This document shows, piece by piece, positions 54,203 to 63,471 of a stretch of DNA of 64,000 nucleotides (position 1 is the first letter of the stretch; each line of letters starts with the position of its first letter). Under the pieces are notes generated by a model. The model was not told the origin of the DNA and searched no databases. It saw only the letters and a program-made list of their open reading frames with translations. The stretch spans positions 372,001 to 436,000 of the forward strand of contig MKTZ01000027.1 of NCBI GenBank assembly GCA_001898505.1, read 5' to 3'. The DNA is from Sphingobacteriales bacterium 50-39 (lineage in GTDB: Bacteria > Bacteroidota > Bacteroidia > Chitinophagales > Chitinophagaceae). Made by a program: the position numbers and the translations under genes.

Positions 54203-55712
54203 TCTCCTGAACGACATAGGCCGTCAGGTCCTTGTCGTAGTAACCATAATATTCTTTCCCACCCATGCTGAATTGTTTGGTTGCCTTGGCTTTTTTATCC
54301 GTGTCGTCCACGAAGTCCTTTATCTGGTCGCCGATGGATTCCGAGACCTTGCCACGTGCGGGCTTGAGGGTGGCGGGGTCCAGCAATATTTTGAAGTATA
54401 GGGTGCGATAGTAGCGGGCTGAGGTAGACATATAGGTGGAGGCGCCCGGGGTATAGTACATATTGGAGTTCCATTGATACTTTTGGGCTGTGGCCGGATT
54501 GTTCGGATTGTAGTAGGGATTTTTATCCCATCCTCCCTGCCAGCTTCCTCCCGAACCGCCGGTGGAGAGCTGGATTGGGTCATAGGTCCCTACCTGAAGG
54601 ATATATTGCCCTGTCTTGTTCACCGATACAGTGAGTCCTTCTGTACCCGTCTTGAATGCGCTGACGACTTTTTTAAAATTGTCGATGTCGGTGGAGTTCC
54701 GCTTGTTGCCCATCCTCGTTTCGGATATGGGGGGCTGGGCCAGAGATGCCAATGCGTCGTCGTCGCTAAGTGTTGTTTTATTGATCAATACGCCGGACTG
54801 TTGATCATATATTGCCAGCCGGATGTCTTTCTTGTTCAGGATGAGCGTGAATAGCTTACCATCTTTTAAGAATGAGCTGATGTAGGACTTGCCTTTGCCG
54901 TCCTTGTCCTCGAGGTCAGAATGGTCGATGAATTTTTCCGTTGCGGTGAAATTCCGGAGGTCCACGGTAAAGATATGGGTGGGGTTTGCGTCCACATTCA
55001 CCACGAAGTCCAGTTTATCCGCATGGCAATACAGTTTGGCCTTTTGGGTAGCCACATTCAACCCCGGCTCCTCTCCTTCGTGGATCAGCGTGATGCCAGC
55101 CAGGTATCCTGCTATATCATTTTTATCCTTTTTGGAAGATGGGGTGGTGAAATGAACCGTCTTTGTGGAGGCATCGCCTGTGGAAGAGACCTGGTAGAAC
55201 TGCAAGTCGCCAGTGGACTTGTTAGTCGTGATGGAGAAATACCGATTGTGATCCGAAAAGGATACCAGCAGATGTTCTTCTTTTGGTATCTCGAAGATCT
55301 GTTTACTGCTTACTGCCTTTGAGCCGAAGTCGACCGACTCTTCCATATAGGTAATATTCGAGGACATGAACTTTTTGTCCGTCACCTTATAGATGTAATG
55401 ATAGACATTGTTATCCACCGTGCCGCCCAGGTACTTCAGCTGGTCATGGGAGAAGATGGTCTGGTCCAGCTGTCTGGAGAATTCGGTTGCCACCTTGAAT
55501 TTTTTGTCCGCCATGGCATAATTGACTTTTTTGTTATCTCTCAGGATGAAGGCAAGGCTTTCTCCTTGCTGGTCGTCCAGGAAATAGGCTTCATAGTCAC
55601 TCTTTTGCAGAAAGCTTTTTTCGAATTCGAAGGGATAAGTGAGCACATTCTTTTGCGCCCATAAGGGGCAGCTTATCCAAAGGAGGACCAGGAGGGAAGA
55701 TATACTTTTCAT
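54186..55712 (-). CDS. Secreted protein of unknown function
   Basis: A 508-aa protein starting at ATG 55712, where a good signal peptide begins (ISSLLVLLWISCPLWAQ); an in-frame ATG 24 nt upstream is less suitable. The mature protein is beta-rich and Lys/Asp-rich, with a low-complexity stretch around 400-440 (GGSGGSWQGGWDKNPYYNPNNP) and a conserved-looking C-terminus GGKEYYGYYDKD. No domain is recognised. It is convergent with GH2 and 47 bp from the GntR gene on the same strand. Confidence 0.75.
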   Translation of the reverse strand: MKSISSLLVLLWISCPLWAQKNVLTYPFEFEKSFLQKSDYEAYFLDDQQGESLAFILRDNKKVNYAMADKKFKVATEFSRQLDQTIFSHDQLKYLGGTVDNNVYHYIYKVTDKKFMSSNITYMEESVDFGSKAVSSKQIFEIPKEEHLLVSFSDHNRYFSITTNKSTGDLQFYQVSSTGDASTKTVHFTTPSSKKDKNDIAGYLAGITLIHEGEEPGLNVATQKAKLYCHADKLDFVVNVDANPTHIFTVDLRNFTATEKFIDHSDLEDKDGKGKSYISSFLKDGKLFTLILNKKDIRLAIYDQQSGVLINKTTLSDDDALASLAQPPISETRMGNKRNSTDIDNFKKVVSAFKTGTEGLTVSVNKTGQYILQVGTYDPIQLSTGGSGGSWQGGWDKNPYYNPNNPATAQKYQWNSNMYYTPGASTYMSTSARYYRTLYFKILLDPATLKPARGKVSESIGDQIKDFVDDTDKKAKATKQFSMGGKEYYGYYDKDLTAYVVQEITIRK

Positions 55713-55759
55713 GCAAGCCGGTTTAGGTAGCTGCAATATATGGAATCCGGCTGAGACCT

Positions 55760-56470
55760 TTATTTTTCAAAGATCCTGGCGAAGTGATTTTCCAGGTGGC
55801 TGCGCATGCCCGTCCTGAATTCGTCGGGTGTGCCATGCTCCAGTATCTCTACCAGGTTCTTGTGGCTGACAAAGGTTTTCAGGAGCGGCTGTTTTTTCAG
55901 GAGACCGCTGTTATGTACATAGTCGAACACCGGGAGCAGCATTTTTTGGAATTTTTTCATCGTCTCATTTCCCGTGATCTCATAGAGCTTTCCGTGAAAA
56001 GCGATCTCATGTTCGATGTTGAAAAGATGGTATTGGGTAGCCGGGGGCTCGTTGGCTACAATATCGTATAGCTGTGCGATATCTTCTTTTGTGATGCGGT
56101 GATACAGGAGGTCTGCCATGCCAATTTCCAGCACCAGGCGTATCTCGAATATTTCTTTTAGGGTGCCCTGGTCCAGGATATGCGGGTTCATGCTCTTGCT
56201 CATGATACCGAATATGTCCGGGCTGGTGATGACCGCGCCTTTTTTCTTTTTCGACTCGATCAGCCCCATCATACGTAGCCGTAATAGTGCCTCCCGGATC
56301 ACTGTTCGGCTGACCCCCAGCATCTCTGCCAGCTCCACTTCCTTGGGGATGCTGTCCCCGACCTTTAATTTCTGCTGCTGGAGCAATTCTACGAGGTTGG
56401 CTTCTACCTTGTCCACTAAAGAGCTGGTATCCAGCTCCTTCAGATTATCTTTTATCAAGGATAATGTCAT
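55760..56470 (-). CDS. GntR-family (FadR subfamily) regulator, likely NanR-like
   Basis: A 236-aa regulator: winged-helix domain ~18-85 (VGDSIPKEVELAEMLGVSRTVIREALLRLRMMGLIESKKKKGAVI) and an FCD all-helical ligand domain ~100-235 with metal-site residues in FEIRLVLEIGMADLL, EHEIAFHGKLYE and SHKNLVEILEHG. FadR-type GntR repressors bind GTa.tAC; three such sites lie in the 115-bp divergent gap with the sialic-acid PUL. The position and family match NanR of enterobacteria, a GntR repressor released by sialic acid. So it likely represses PUL 3 and itself (inference). Confidence 0.92.
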   Translation of the reverse strand: MTLSLIKDNLKELDTSSLVDKVEANLVELLQQQKLKVGDSIPKEVELAEMLGVSRTVIREALLRLRMMGLIESKKKKGAVITSPDIFGIMSKSMNPHILDQGTLKEIFEIRLVLEIGMADLLYHRITKEDIAQLYDIVANEPPATQYHLFNIEHEIAFHGKLYEITGNETMKKFQKMLLPVFDYVHNSGLLKKQPLLKTFVSHKNLVEILEHGTPDEFRTGMRSHLENHFARIFEK

Positions 56471-56472
56471 AA

Positions 56473-56485
56473 TAAGTAATACTTA
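56473..56485. promoter_or_regulatory. FadR-type operator site 1 (GTAATAC core)
   Basis: Perfect palindrome taagta-a-tactta at 56473-56485 with core GTAATAC, 3 bp upstream of the GntR start codon. The core matches the FadR-subfamily consensus GTa.tAC, suggesting autoregulation. Confidence 0.6.
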
Positions 56486-56517
56486 ATCGTAAAAATAATA
56501 AAAAATCTCCAATAATA

Positions 56518-56550
56518 TTTGGTTAAGTCATACATAATACTTTAACTTTA
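56518..56550 (+). promoter_or_regulatory. Predicted promoter of PUL 3
   Basis: TTTG (-33) at 56518-56521 and TAACTTTA (-7, one mismatch to TAnnTTTG) at 56543-56550 with a 21-bp spacer, in good agreement with Bacteroidota promoters. Transcription would begin near 56557, about 30 nt before the SusC ATG. Operator sites 2 and 3 lie in the spacer and over the start point, which suits repression. Confidence 0.6.
56527..56533. promoter_or_regulatory. FadR-type operator site 2 (GTCATAC core)
   Basis: GTCATAC between the predicted -33 and -7 boxes, one base from the core of sites 1 and 3. A tacataata half, identical to the right arm of site 3, overlaps it at 56531-56539. Confidence 0.45.
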
Positions 56551-56567
56551 TTATGTAATACATAATA
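56549..56567. promoter_or_regulatory. FadR-type operator site 3 (19-bp perfect palindrome)
   Basis: Arms tattatgta (56549-56557) and tacataata (56559-56567) around one central A; core GTAATAC. It covers the predicted transcription start of PUL 3, so binding would block initiation. Confidence 0.62.
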
Positions 56568-56585
56568 CACCAAAACAACTTTTTT

Positions 56586-59500
56586 ATGAAATTTGGTTAT
56601 CTGAAAATGTGGCTCCTTCTCGTCCTGCTGGTGAGCGCCGCACCGGCCTGGGCGCAGGTAAAGAGGATCACCGGCAAGGTGACGGCGGATGAGGACGGTA
56701 AATCGCTGGCGGGTGTCAACGTGCTTGTCAAGAACAAGAACCAGGGTGTTCAGACTGACGTGAACGGCGAGTTTGTCATCCAGGCGGCGCCCGGCGATGT
56801 GTTGGTCGTCAGCTATACAGGATATGGCAGCCAGGAGCAGCCTGTCGGCAGCGGTTCCAATTTTATCATTTCACTAAAGGCGGATGCGAGCAGGCTGGGT
56901 GAGGTTGTCGTTGTCGGTTACGGCACCCAGATACGAAAGAATCTTACCAGCGCTGTGGCCAAGCTGGACAAGGATGTGCTCGCCAACAGTCCCCGTTCCA
57001 ATGTGGGTAGCGCCCTGCAGGGTACTGTTTCCGGACTCCAGGTCGTCAATGCTACCGGGCAGCCCGGCGCCAATCCCGTGATCCTATTGCGTGGCGGCGC
57101 TTCCATCAACAACCCCGGCGCGCCGCTGACCGTGGTGGACGGTACGATACGCGCGTACAATGATATTCCAGCTGAAGATATCGAATCCATCGAACTGTTG
57201 AAGGATGCTGCCGCCACTGCCATTTATGGTGCGCGCGCCAACAACGGGGTCATCCTTATCACTACCAAGCATGGCAAGTCGGGTAAGGCGCAGGTGAGTT
57301 ATAAATACACCGGTGGATATAACAAGGCCAGGGAGGGGTATCATTTTTTGAATGCGCACGATTATATCTACTACAACAGACTGGGGAACTTCAACTCCGG
57401 CAGGACGCTGGCCCAGGTGAACTCGTCACGCGGATATGGGCTGCTGACCAGCGCCGCGGATCTGGCGAGCTTTGATATCCGGCAATATGGGCCTTCCACT
57501 GCCGGGCTTCTCGGCCAGGGTTGGGACACCGTCGGCGACCCCTATGGCGGGACCATCATCTTTAAGGACCATGGCGGCGAAGTGCAGAATCTTGTTTTCC
57601 GCAATACACATACACAGGACCATTATCTGAATGTCATGGGCGGGAATGACAAGGGTACTTATTTTACCAGCTTCGACTATTATAAGGAAGACGGTATCAT
57701 TGTGGGTTCGGGATACAAACGTTTTTCCGGAGATATCAATGGCAGCTATAAGGTAAGATCCAATGTGGAGATCAGCTCGGGTGTCAGTCTGTCGACTTCT
57801 TCCCAGCTGGGTGTGAATGGCAGCGAGGTCAACAATATGTACCGTAACCTCGCGTTGTGGCCTACTTTCAATCCCTGGCTGGATTCCGTGAAGACGCTTC
57901 CCAATCCCGGCAATGGCATCAACGATGGCAATCCTCTCTACTGGCTGGGCAAGCAAAAGCGCAGCGACGAGGTGAACCGTATCACCGTGAATGCAGCCGT
58001 GAAATGGGATATCCTGCCGGGACTTTTTATAAAGGCCACCGGCTCAGGCTATCTTTTCGAGCAATTGGATCAGTCCTTTACAAAGGCCACCCAGACCTAT
58101 GCGAATGTATTTGCGAATCCTCCCAGCTTCTCCAATGTCAGCAGACCTTCTGTCAGCACCTGGCAAAGAACATGGCAGCAGCAGTACAATGTGCTCGCCA
58201 ATTACAACCATAGCTTTGGGGATCACAATCTTAGTGTCATGGCGGGTTCCGAATACTATGATATAAAGTCCTACGCTATGCAGGTGTCCGGTACGCTGGC
58301 GCCCACGGATGATATCTCTACCGCCAATGCTTCCACGACGTTTGCTGCGGGCAGCAACTATAGTAACAGCTCCGAATATCGGATTGCTTCTGCTTTTGGC
58401 AGACTGAACTATGACTATGATCAGAAATATTTGCTGAGCCTTGTCTTCCGCAGTGACGGCGTATCCAGTCTGGCATCCGAACACCGGTGGGGTTTTTTCC
58501 CAGGGATGTCTGCGGGATGGAATGTGCAAAAGGAAAAGTTCTTTACTGATGCCGGTGCAGATCGCGTGGTATCCACGCTGAAACCCCGTGTGAGCTATGG
58601 CGTCAATGGGAACGTCGCCGGTCTCGGCAATTATGAAGTACAGGGTACCTATGCGTTGCAGGGTCTTTACAATGGCACCGCCGGCTTCCTCAACACTGGC
58701 ACTATCAACGGCGGCCTGCGGTGGGAGAAGAGCAAGACCCTGGACATCGGCGCCGACATCGGACTATTGCATGACAGGATCAGCGTGATGTTCGATTATT
58801 ATAAACGTAATACCAGCGACCTGTTGACCAATCTGGCTGTACCGGACTACACAGGATTCAGCTCTGTGCGTACCAACCTGGGGACTTTTCAGAACAAGGG
58901 ATATGAGCTTACCATCAATGCCAATATCCTGAATGAGCCAAAGGGGTTGAAATGGGATGTAGGTGTCAATGCCTCTTTTGTAAAGAACAAGATCCTCAAG
59001 CTGCCCTATAATGGACAGGCCAACAATCGACAGGGTGGCTTGCAGGTGTATGATCCCAAGTCCAAACAGGTGGTCTGGGTAGGCGGCTTGCAGGAAGGGC
59101 AGCCCCTGGGCAATATCTATGCATATAAGCAAGTGTCTATTTTCAAGGACGATGCCGACATCGCCAAGGTGGCGGGCAACCGGATAGATGTAGTGGCGGG
59201 TATCAGCGGTCCAAATGCTACGTATGGCACCGGCAAGATCACGCCAGGGGATGTCAACTGGCTGGATGTGGATGGGAATGATACAATCGACAGCAGAGAC
59301 CAGGTCTATATCGGGAATATCTATCCCAAGTGGACCGGTGGATTCTCCACCATCCTGTCATACCATGGAGTGAGTCTTTACAGCAGGTTCGAGTTTGCTA
59401 CCGGTCATACGATATATAATGACAATGTAGCGCGAATACTCGGCAACTACCAGGGAACCTTTAATTATATCGATTGGCAGAAGCGGTCCTGGTCGCCCAC

Positions 59501-59885
59501 CAATACGGTGACCGACATACCCAAGGTATATTATGCCGACCAGGTGTCTGCTCCGAATGGGAAGAAAAATTATACGAGGAGCAATAACGCCGGGGCCGTG
59601 CTGAACAGTAATAACAGCAGATTTTATGAGAAGGGGAATTATCTGGCCTGCCGGGAGATCACTGTATCTTATGATATTCCTGCTGCGTGGCTGCATGCTA
59701 CCCGCGTGCTGACGCGGCCGGCCAGGGTCTATATCAGTACGAATAATCTCTTTTATATTACGAAATTCAGCGGCCCATCACCCGAGCCGCCCGTTACGCC
59801 CGGCACCAGCACTATCAACGGGATATACCAGGGAACGTATCCCACGCCGCGGTCGTTCATCCTGGGTGTACAAGTATCATTATAA
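56586..59885 (+). CDS. SusC-type TonB-dependent transporter (PUL 3, sialic-acid type)
   Basis: A 1099-aa outer-membrane transporter: signal to ~24 (APAWAQ), carboxypeptidase-like domain (~27-100), TonB box LGEVVVVGYGTQIRKN, plug with LTVVDGTIR and GARANNGVILITT, and the barrel. No STN domain, consistent with control by the GntR repressor rather than a sigma factor. Position ahead of SusD, NanA and a mutarotase corresponds to NanO of the Bacteroides/Tannerella nan loci. It likely imports free or linked sialic acid. It starts 115 bp from the divergent regulator. Confidence 0.95.
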   Translation: MKFGYLKMWLLLVLLVSAAPAWAQVKRITGKVTADEDGKSLAGVNVLVKNKNQGVQTDVNGEFVIQAAPGDVLVVSYTGYGSQEQPVGSGSNFIISLKADASRLGEVVVVGYGTQIRKNLTSAVAKLDKDVLANSPRSNVGSALQGTVSGLQVVNATGQPGANPVILLRGGASINNPGAPLTVVDGTIRAYNDIPAEDIESIELLKDAAATAIYGARANNGVILITTKHGKSGKAQVSYKYTGGYNKAREGYHFLNAHDYIYYNRLGNFNSGRTLAQVNSSRGYGLLTSAADLASFDIRQYGPSTAGLLGQGWDTVGDPYGGTIIFKDHGGEVQNLVFRNTHTQDHYLNVMGGNDKGTYFTSFDYYKEDGIIVGSGYKRFSGDINGSYKVRSNVEISSGVSLSTSSQLGVNGSEVNNMYRNLALWPTFNPWLDSVKTLPNPGNGINDGNPLYWLGKQKRSDEVNRITVNAAVKWDILPGLFIKATGSGYLFEQLDQSFTKATQTYANVFANPPSFSNVSRPSVSTWQRTWQQQYNVLANYNHSFGDHNLSVMAGSEYYDIKSYAMQVSGTLAPTDDISTANASTTFAAGSNYSNSSEYRIASAFGRLNYDYDQKYLLSLVFRSDGVSSLASEHRWGFFPGMSAGWNVQKEKFFTDAGADRVVSTLKPRVSYGVNGNVAGLGNYEVQGTYALQGLYNGTAGFLNTGTINGGLRWEKSKTLDIGADIGLLHDRISVMFDYYKRNTSDLLTNLAVPDYTGFSSVRTNLGTFQNKGYELTINANILNEPKGLKWDVGVNASFVKNKILKLPYNGQANNRQGGLQVYDPKSKQVVWVGGLQEGQPLGNIYAYKQVSIFKDDADIAKVAGNRIDVVAGISGPNATYGTGKITPGDVNWLDVDGNDTIDSRDQVYIGNIYPKWTGGFSTILSYHGVSLYSRFEFATGHTIYNDNVARILGNYQGTFNYIDWQKRSWSPTNTVTDIPKVYYADQVSAPNGKKNYTRSNNAGAVLNSNNSRFYEKGNYLACREITVSYDIPAAWLHATRVLTRPARVYISTNNLFYITKFSGPSPEPPVTPGTSTINGIYQGTYPTPRSFILGVQVSL

Positions 59886-59906
59886 GAAACCTTCAAATTT
59901 CGCAAC

Positions 59907-61433
59907 ATGAAATATTTCAGATCATATACTATTCTGGCGCTGTTGGCCCTGCTCGGGGCCTGTACGAAGCAACTGGACCTTACGCCGGTGAGCAGCATCA
60001 GTGACGCCAGCTACTGGAAGACAGCCGACCAGTTCGACGCCTTCGTCGCCGGGGTTCACACAGCATTCCGGAATAATACTACTTCCTTCGAGTATTTGGG
60101 TGAATTGAGGGCCGATGTTTTTGGGACCGATCCTGGTTCCAGCTCCGCCTTTACAGGGGAGGCTACACAGGGTGTGGAGCATACGTGGCTCAATACGCTG
60201 GACCTGGATAATCCCGGGGTGGGTGATTTTGGCGGATTTTATTTTAATATCAACCAGATCAATTTATTGCTGAGCAAGCTGGCGGCGACCACCATCGTCA
60301 CGGATGCCAATAAGAAGTACTATACCGGGGTTGCGCATGGGATGAGGGCATTCTACTATTTTCAATTGTATAGAAGCTGGGGCAAGGCTATTATCAAGAC
60401 AGACCCTACCACGTCCTTTGATATTTCGAATCTGGCAAAGGCTGCTGCTCCGGCGGATTCTGTTATGGCGCTTATCAAGAGCGATATCAATCAATCCCTG
60501 GCCAGCTATGGCGGCGATTATTCTTTCCGTGCCGTGCGGTCGTACTGGTCGAAGGCTGCCACCCTCATGCTGCAGGCGGAAGTATATCTGTGGACCAGCT
60601 ATAGGGGAGGAGGAGCGGCGGATGCTACCGTTGCTCTCAATGCACTGAAGGATATACAGACCAATATACCCGCGCTGACCCTGCTGCCCAGTTTTTCCAG
60701 TGTATTTGCTTCGACCAACAGGGGGAATAACGAGATGATATTCTCTATCCACAACCAGCTGAATGAGGCATCGCTGCCTTTTGCGGGGACTTTTATGCCA
60801 CAGACCGGATTGATCGCCAATTATTATGATTCAGTGGGAGGGCGGAAGTTCAATGTCACCACTGACAACTGGGGTGGACTGTTGCGGGCACCCGTGAAGA
60901 TCGCTACGTACAGGCAGTTCGATGACAAGGACAGCCGTAAATGGAATTCCATCCAGGGGGCGTATAATTTTTCGGGAGGTGTATATACCATTGCGGGATG
61001 TTTTGCGGACAAGTACCAGGGAGAGCAGAATGCAGGCGCCCGGGTGTATAGCAATGACTATCCCATTTATCGCTATGCCGACCTGCTGTTATTGCTGGCC
61101 GAGGCCAAGGTGGCGCTTGGGCAGGACCCTACTGCCGAGATCAACCTTGTCAGGGCGCGTGCTTATGGCGCCAACTATGATGCCACTGTGCAGGGTTATC
61201 CTAACCAGGCCGTCGATGCGGATGTGAAGGAAGCAATTTTGCGCGAGCGATTTTTCGAATTTATTTTCGAGGGCAAGCGTTGGTATGATCTGCGCCGGAT
61301 GGGGGATTCATACGTATATGAATATACGAATATTACTTCTGCCAGCGCGTACAAGCTGCTGTGGCCTATCGACAGGAATACGTTAACCAATAACAGGTTG
61401 CTGGTACAGACACCCGGCTATCTTCAATATTAA
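59907..61433 (+). CDS. SusD/RagB-family lipoprotein (PUL 3, NanU-like position)
   Basis: A 508-aa surface lipoprotein (LLGAC, Cys19) with KQLDLTPVSSISDASYWKTADQF at the N-terminus and the C-terminal LRERFFEFIFEGKRWYDLRRMG and LLWPIDRNTL signatures. It is the lid of the SusC 21 bp upstream. In nan loci the matching protein (NanU) binds sialic acid. It ends 5 bp before nanA, so it is in the same transcript. Confidence 0.95.
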   Translation: MKYFRSYTILALLALLGACTKQLDLTPVSSISDASYWKTADQFDAFVAGVHTAFRNNTTSFEYLGELRADVFGTDPGSSSAFTGEATQGVEHTWLNTLDLDNPGVGDFGGFYFNINQINLLLSKLAATTIVTDANKKYYTGVAHGMRAFYYFQLYRSWGKAIIKTDPTTSFDISNLAKAAAPADSVMALIKSDINQSLASYGGDYSFRAVRSYWSKAATLMLQAEVYLWTSYRGGGAADATVALNALKDIQTNIPALTLLPSFSSVFASTNRGNNEMIFSIHNQLNEASLPFAGTFMPQTGLIANYYDSVGGRKFNVTTDNWGGLLRAPVKIATYRQFDDKDSRKWNSIQGAYNFSGGVYTIAGCFADKYQGEQNAGARVYSNDYPIYRYADLLLLLAEAKVALGQDPTAEINLVRARAYGANYDATVQGYPNQAVDADVKEAILRERFFEFIFEGKRWYDLRRMGDSYVYEYTNITSASAYKLLWPIDRNTLTNNRLLVQTPGYLQY

Positions 61434-61438
61434 GCTCA

Positions 61439-62374
61439 ATGGAACATTTACAAGGACTTATTGCCGCCCCTTTTACCCCGATGTACCCGGACGGCTCGCT
61501 TCACCTGAATCTGATACCACGTTATTACCGTCTGCTGAAGGCGAACGGGATCACCGGCGCCTTTATTTGCGGAAGTACCGGCGAGGGGGTTTCCATGACG
61601 GCCAGGGAAAAGATGGCTGTCGCCGAGGCCTGGGCTGACGCCGCCAGGGGGGATGCGTCTTTTCGTGTGATGACCCTGCTGGGGGGGACCTGTCTTACGG
61701 AATGTATGGAGCTGGCGCGTCATGCGGAAACGATCGGGCTGTATGGCGTCAGCTTTACGGCGCCCTTTTATTTCAAGCCTGCGGATGTCGATATGCTGGC
61801 ACAGGCATGTATTGCCATTGCCGAGGCGGTCCCCGAAATGCCTTTTTACTATTATCATATACCCGTATTGACCGGCGTTGATTTTCCCATGATCGAGCTG
61901 TTGAAGAAGGTAGATGGAAAGTTGCCTAACTTTAGCGGTATCAAATACACGCATGAAGATTTCATGGATTTCCTTTCCTGTCTGCATTTCAAAGGAGGGA
62001 AATACGATATGCTCTGGGGGCGTGACGAGAATATGCTGCCTGCCTGGTCCCTTGGCGCCAAAGCAGCAGTCGGCAGCACTTTCAATTATGCGGCGCCGTT
62101 GTATCACCGACTGATCGACGCTTTTCAGAAGGGCGACCTGGAAGGGGCGCAGCAGTTGCAGCAGCAATCCATCGACATGATCCGGCTGCTGGGCAAGTAT
62201 GGGGGCATTGCTACCGGGAAGTCCTATATGCGGCGTATCGGTTTGGATTGCGGCGGGTTCCGACTGCCCGTAAAGAATATGAGCGAGGCGCAATGGGCGG
62301 CCTTTCAACGGGATGTCGATGCACTGGGGTTCGATAGTTTTCAGAGTCTCGAGACAGCGCAAAAGTGGGTATAA
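61439..62374 (+). CDS. nanA: N-acetylneuraminate lyase (DHDPS/NAL family)
   Basis: A 311-aa cytosolic class I aldolase that cleaves N-acetylneuraminate to ManNAc and pyruvate. GSTGEG is at 45-50, catalytic Tyr139 in YYHIPVLTGV, and Schiff-base Lys169 in GIKYTHED. Dihydrodipicolinate synthase and other keto-acid lyases share the fold, but the operon with SusC/D, a cyclically permuted mutarotase and MFS transporter favours sialate lyase. Its stop overlaps the next start (TAATG). Confidence 0.92.
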   Translation: MEHLQGLIAAPFTPMYPDGSLHLNLIPRYYRLLKANGITGAFICGSTGEGVSMTAREKMAVAEAWADAARGDASFRVMTLLGGTCLTECMELARHAETIGLYGVSFTAPFYFKPADVDMLAQACIAIAEAVPEMPFYYYHIPVLTGVDFPMIELLKKVDGKLPNFSGIKYTHEDFMDFLSCLHFKGGKYDMLWGRDENMLPAWSLGAKAAVGSTFNYAAPLYHRLIDAFQKGDLEGAQQLQQQSIDMIRLLGKYGGIATGKSYMRRIGLDCGGFRLPVKNMSEAQWAAFQRDVDALGFDSFQSLETAQKWV

Positions 62375-63471
62375 TGAGTCGTACTATGTCACTACTTCTG
62401 CTGTCAGGGCTGTTATATGGGTTTCCTTTGCCGGCACAGCATGGGAAGATATCGTGGTCCGAGTCCGTGAAGCTGCCGCTGGGGCTGGCAGGCCCTTTGG
62501 CGGGTGTCAATCATGGGGTGCTGCTTGTGGGCGGAGGGTGTAATTTCCCGGACAGCATGCCCTGGGCGGGAGGGAAAAAGAAATATTATAATGAGGTATT
62601 TGCGGTGGATATGCACAGGCGGGAGATGATCGCTGTGGATAGTTTGCCTGAGCATTCTGCCTATGGCGCCAGTGTGACGACGCCGCGGGGTGTGGTGTAT
62701 ATAGGGGGCGAGAATGAGGGCGGGCCTTCGTCCGCTGTCTTTTGTCTTTCGTGGGACCCAGCGGAGCGGCGGATGGGTGTGGAGCGATGGCCAGATCTTC
62801 CTGTGGCGCTGACGAATGCTTCTGCTGTGTTGCTGGGGCAGACCGTCTATGTAGCGGGCGGGGAAACCGCTGCCGGGGTATCGGACAGTCTTTATGCGTT
62901 TGACCTGTCGCGCCCGACGTGGCGGTTGGAGGGCTCGCTGCCTAAGCCGTTGTCGCATGCCGTCCTCATCGCGGTTGGGAGCCGGCTGTATCTTGCAGGC
63001 GGGCGGAAAAGAAATCCCGGTGGCCTCAGCGATCTTTCCGAGGCGGTGTATTGCTATGATACTGTAGACCGACGCTGGTCCGTTTGTCGGAGCCTGCCTT
63101 ATGCTTTATCGGCCGGTACAGGGGTTTTATACGATGAGCATAGCCTGTTGTTGTTGGGTGGGGACAGGGGAGAGATATTTCACCAGGTGGAAAAGCTGAT
63201 CGCCGCCATCGACAGGACTCACGATGTGGTGGAGAGGCAGGCATTGTTGCTGCAAAAGGCGCGTGTGCAGTCCACGCATCCCGGCTTTAGCAAGAGGTTG
63301 TTGTTATATGATATCGACAGGAATGAGTGGAAAAATTTTGATGAACTGCCTTTTGCTTCGCCGGCGACGACGACTGCTGTCCGGTGGGACAATTATATAG
63401 TGATCCCCGGGGGAGAGATCAGGGCCGGGGTACGTACACCACAAATATTGATAGGAGAGATCAACCGATGA
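62374..63471 (+). CDS. Cyclically permuted mutarotase (NanM-like kelch protein)
   Basis: A 365-aa secreted kelch beta-propeller (signal to ~22, LPAQH). Kelch motifs GVLLVGGG, GVVYIGGE, TVYVAGGE, RLYLAGGR, SLLLLGGD and IVIPGGE recur at about 50-residue spacing. The order of blades corresponds to the permuted mutarotase family seen in Bacteroidota sialic-acid operons; it would speed conversion of alpha- to beta-N-acetylneuraminate in the periplasm. ATG 62374 overlaps the nanA stop by 1 bp; a GTG at 62365 is possible but less likely. Confidence 0.87.
   Translation: MSRTMSLLLLSGLLYGFPLPAQHGKISWSESVKLPLGLAGPLAGVNHGVLLVGGGCNFPDSMPWAGGKKKYYNEVFAVDMHRREMIAVDSLPEHSAYGASVTTPRGVVYIGGENEGGPSSAVFCLSWDPAERRMGVERWPDLPVALTNASAVLLGQTVYVAGGETAAGVSDSLYAFDLSRPTWRLEGSLPKPLSHAVLIAVGSRLYLAGGRKRNPGGLSDLSEAVYCYDTVDRRWSVCRSLPYALSAGTGVLYDEHSLLLLGGDRGEIFHQVEKLIAAIDRTHDVVERQALLLQKARVQSTHPGFSKRLLLYDIDRNEWKNFDELPFASPATTTAVRWDNYIVIPGGEIRAGVRTPQILIGEINR

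Noticed and set aside
61448-62362. 304-codon open frame antisense to nanA
   Set aside because: Entirely inside nanA, which keeps all catalytic residues; the antisense translation looks random.
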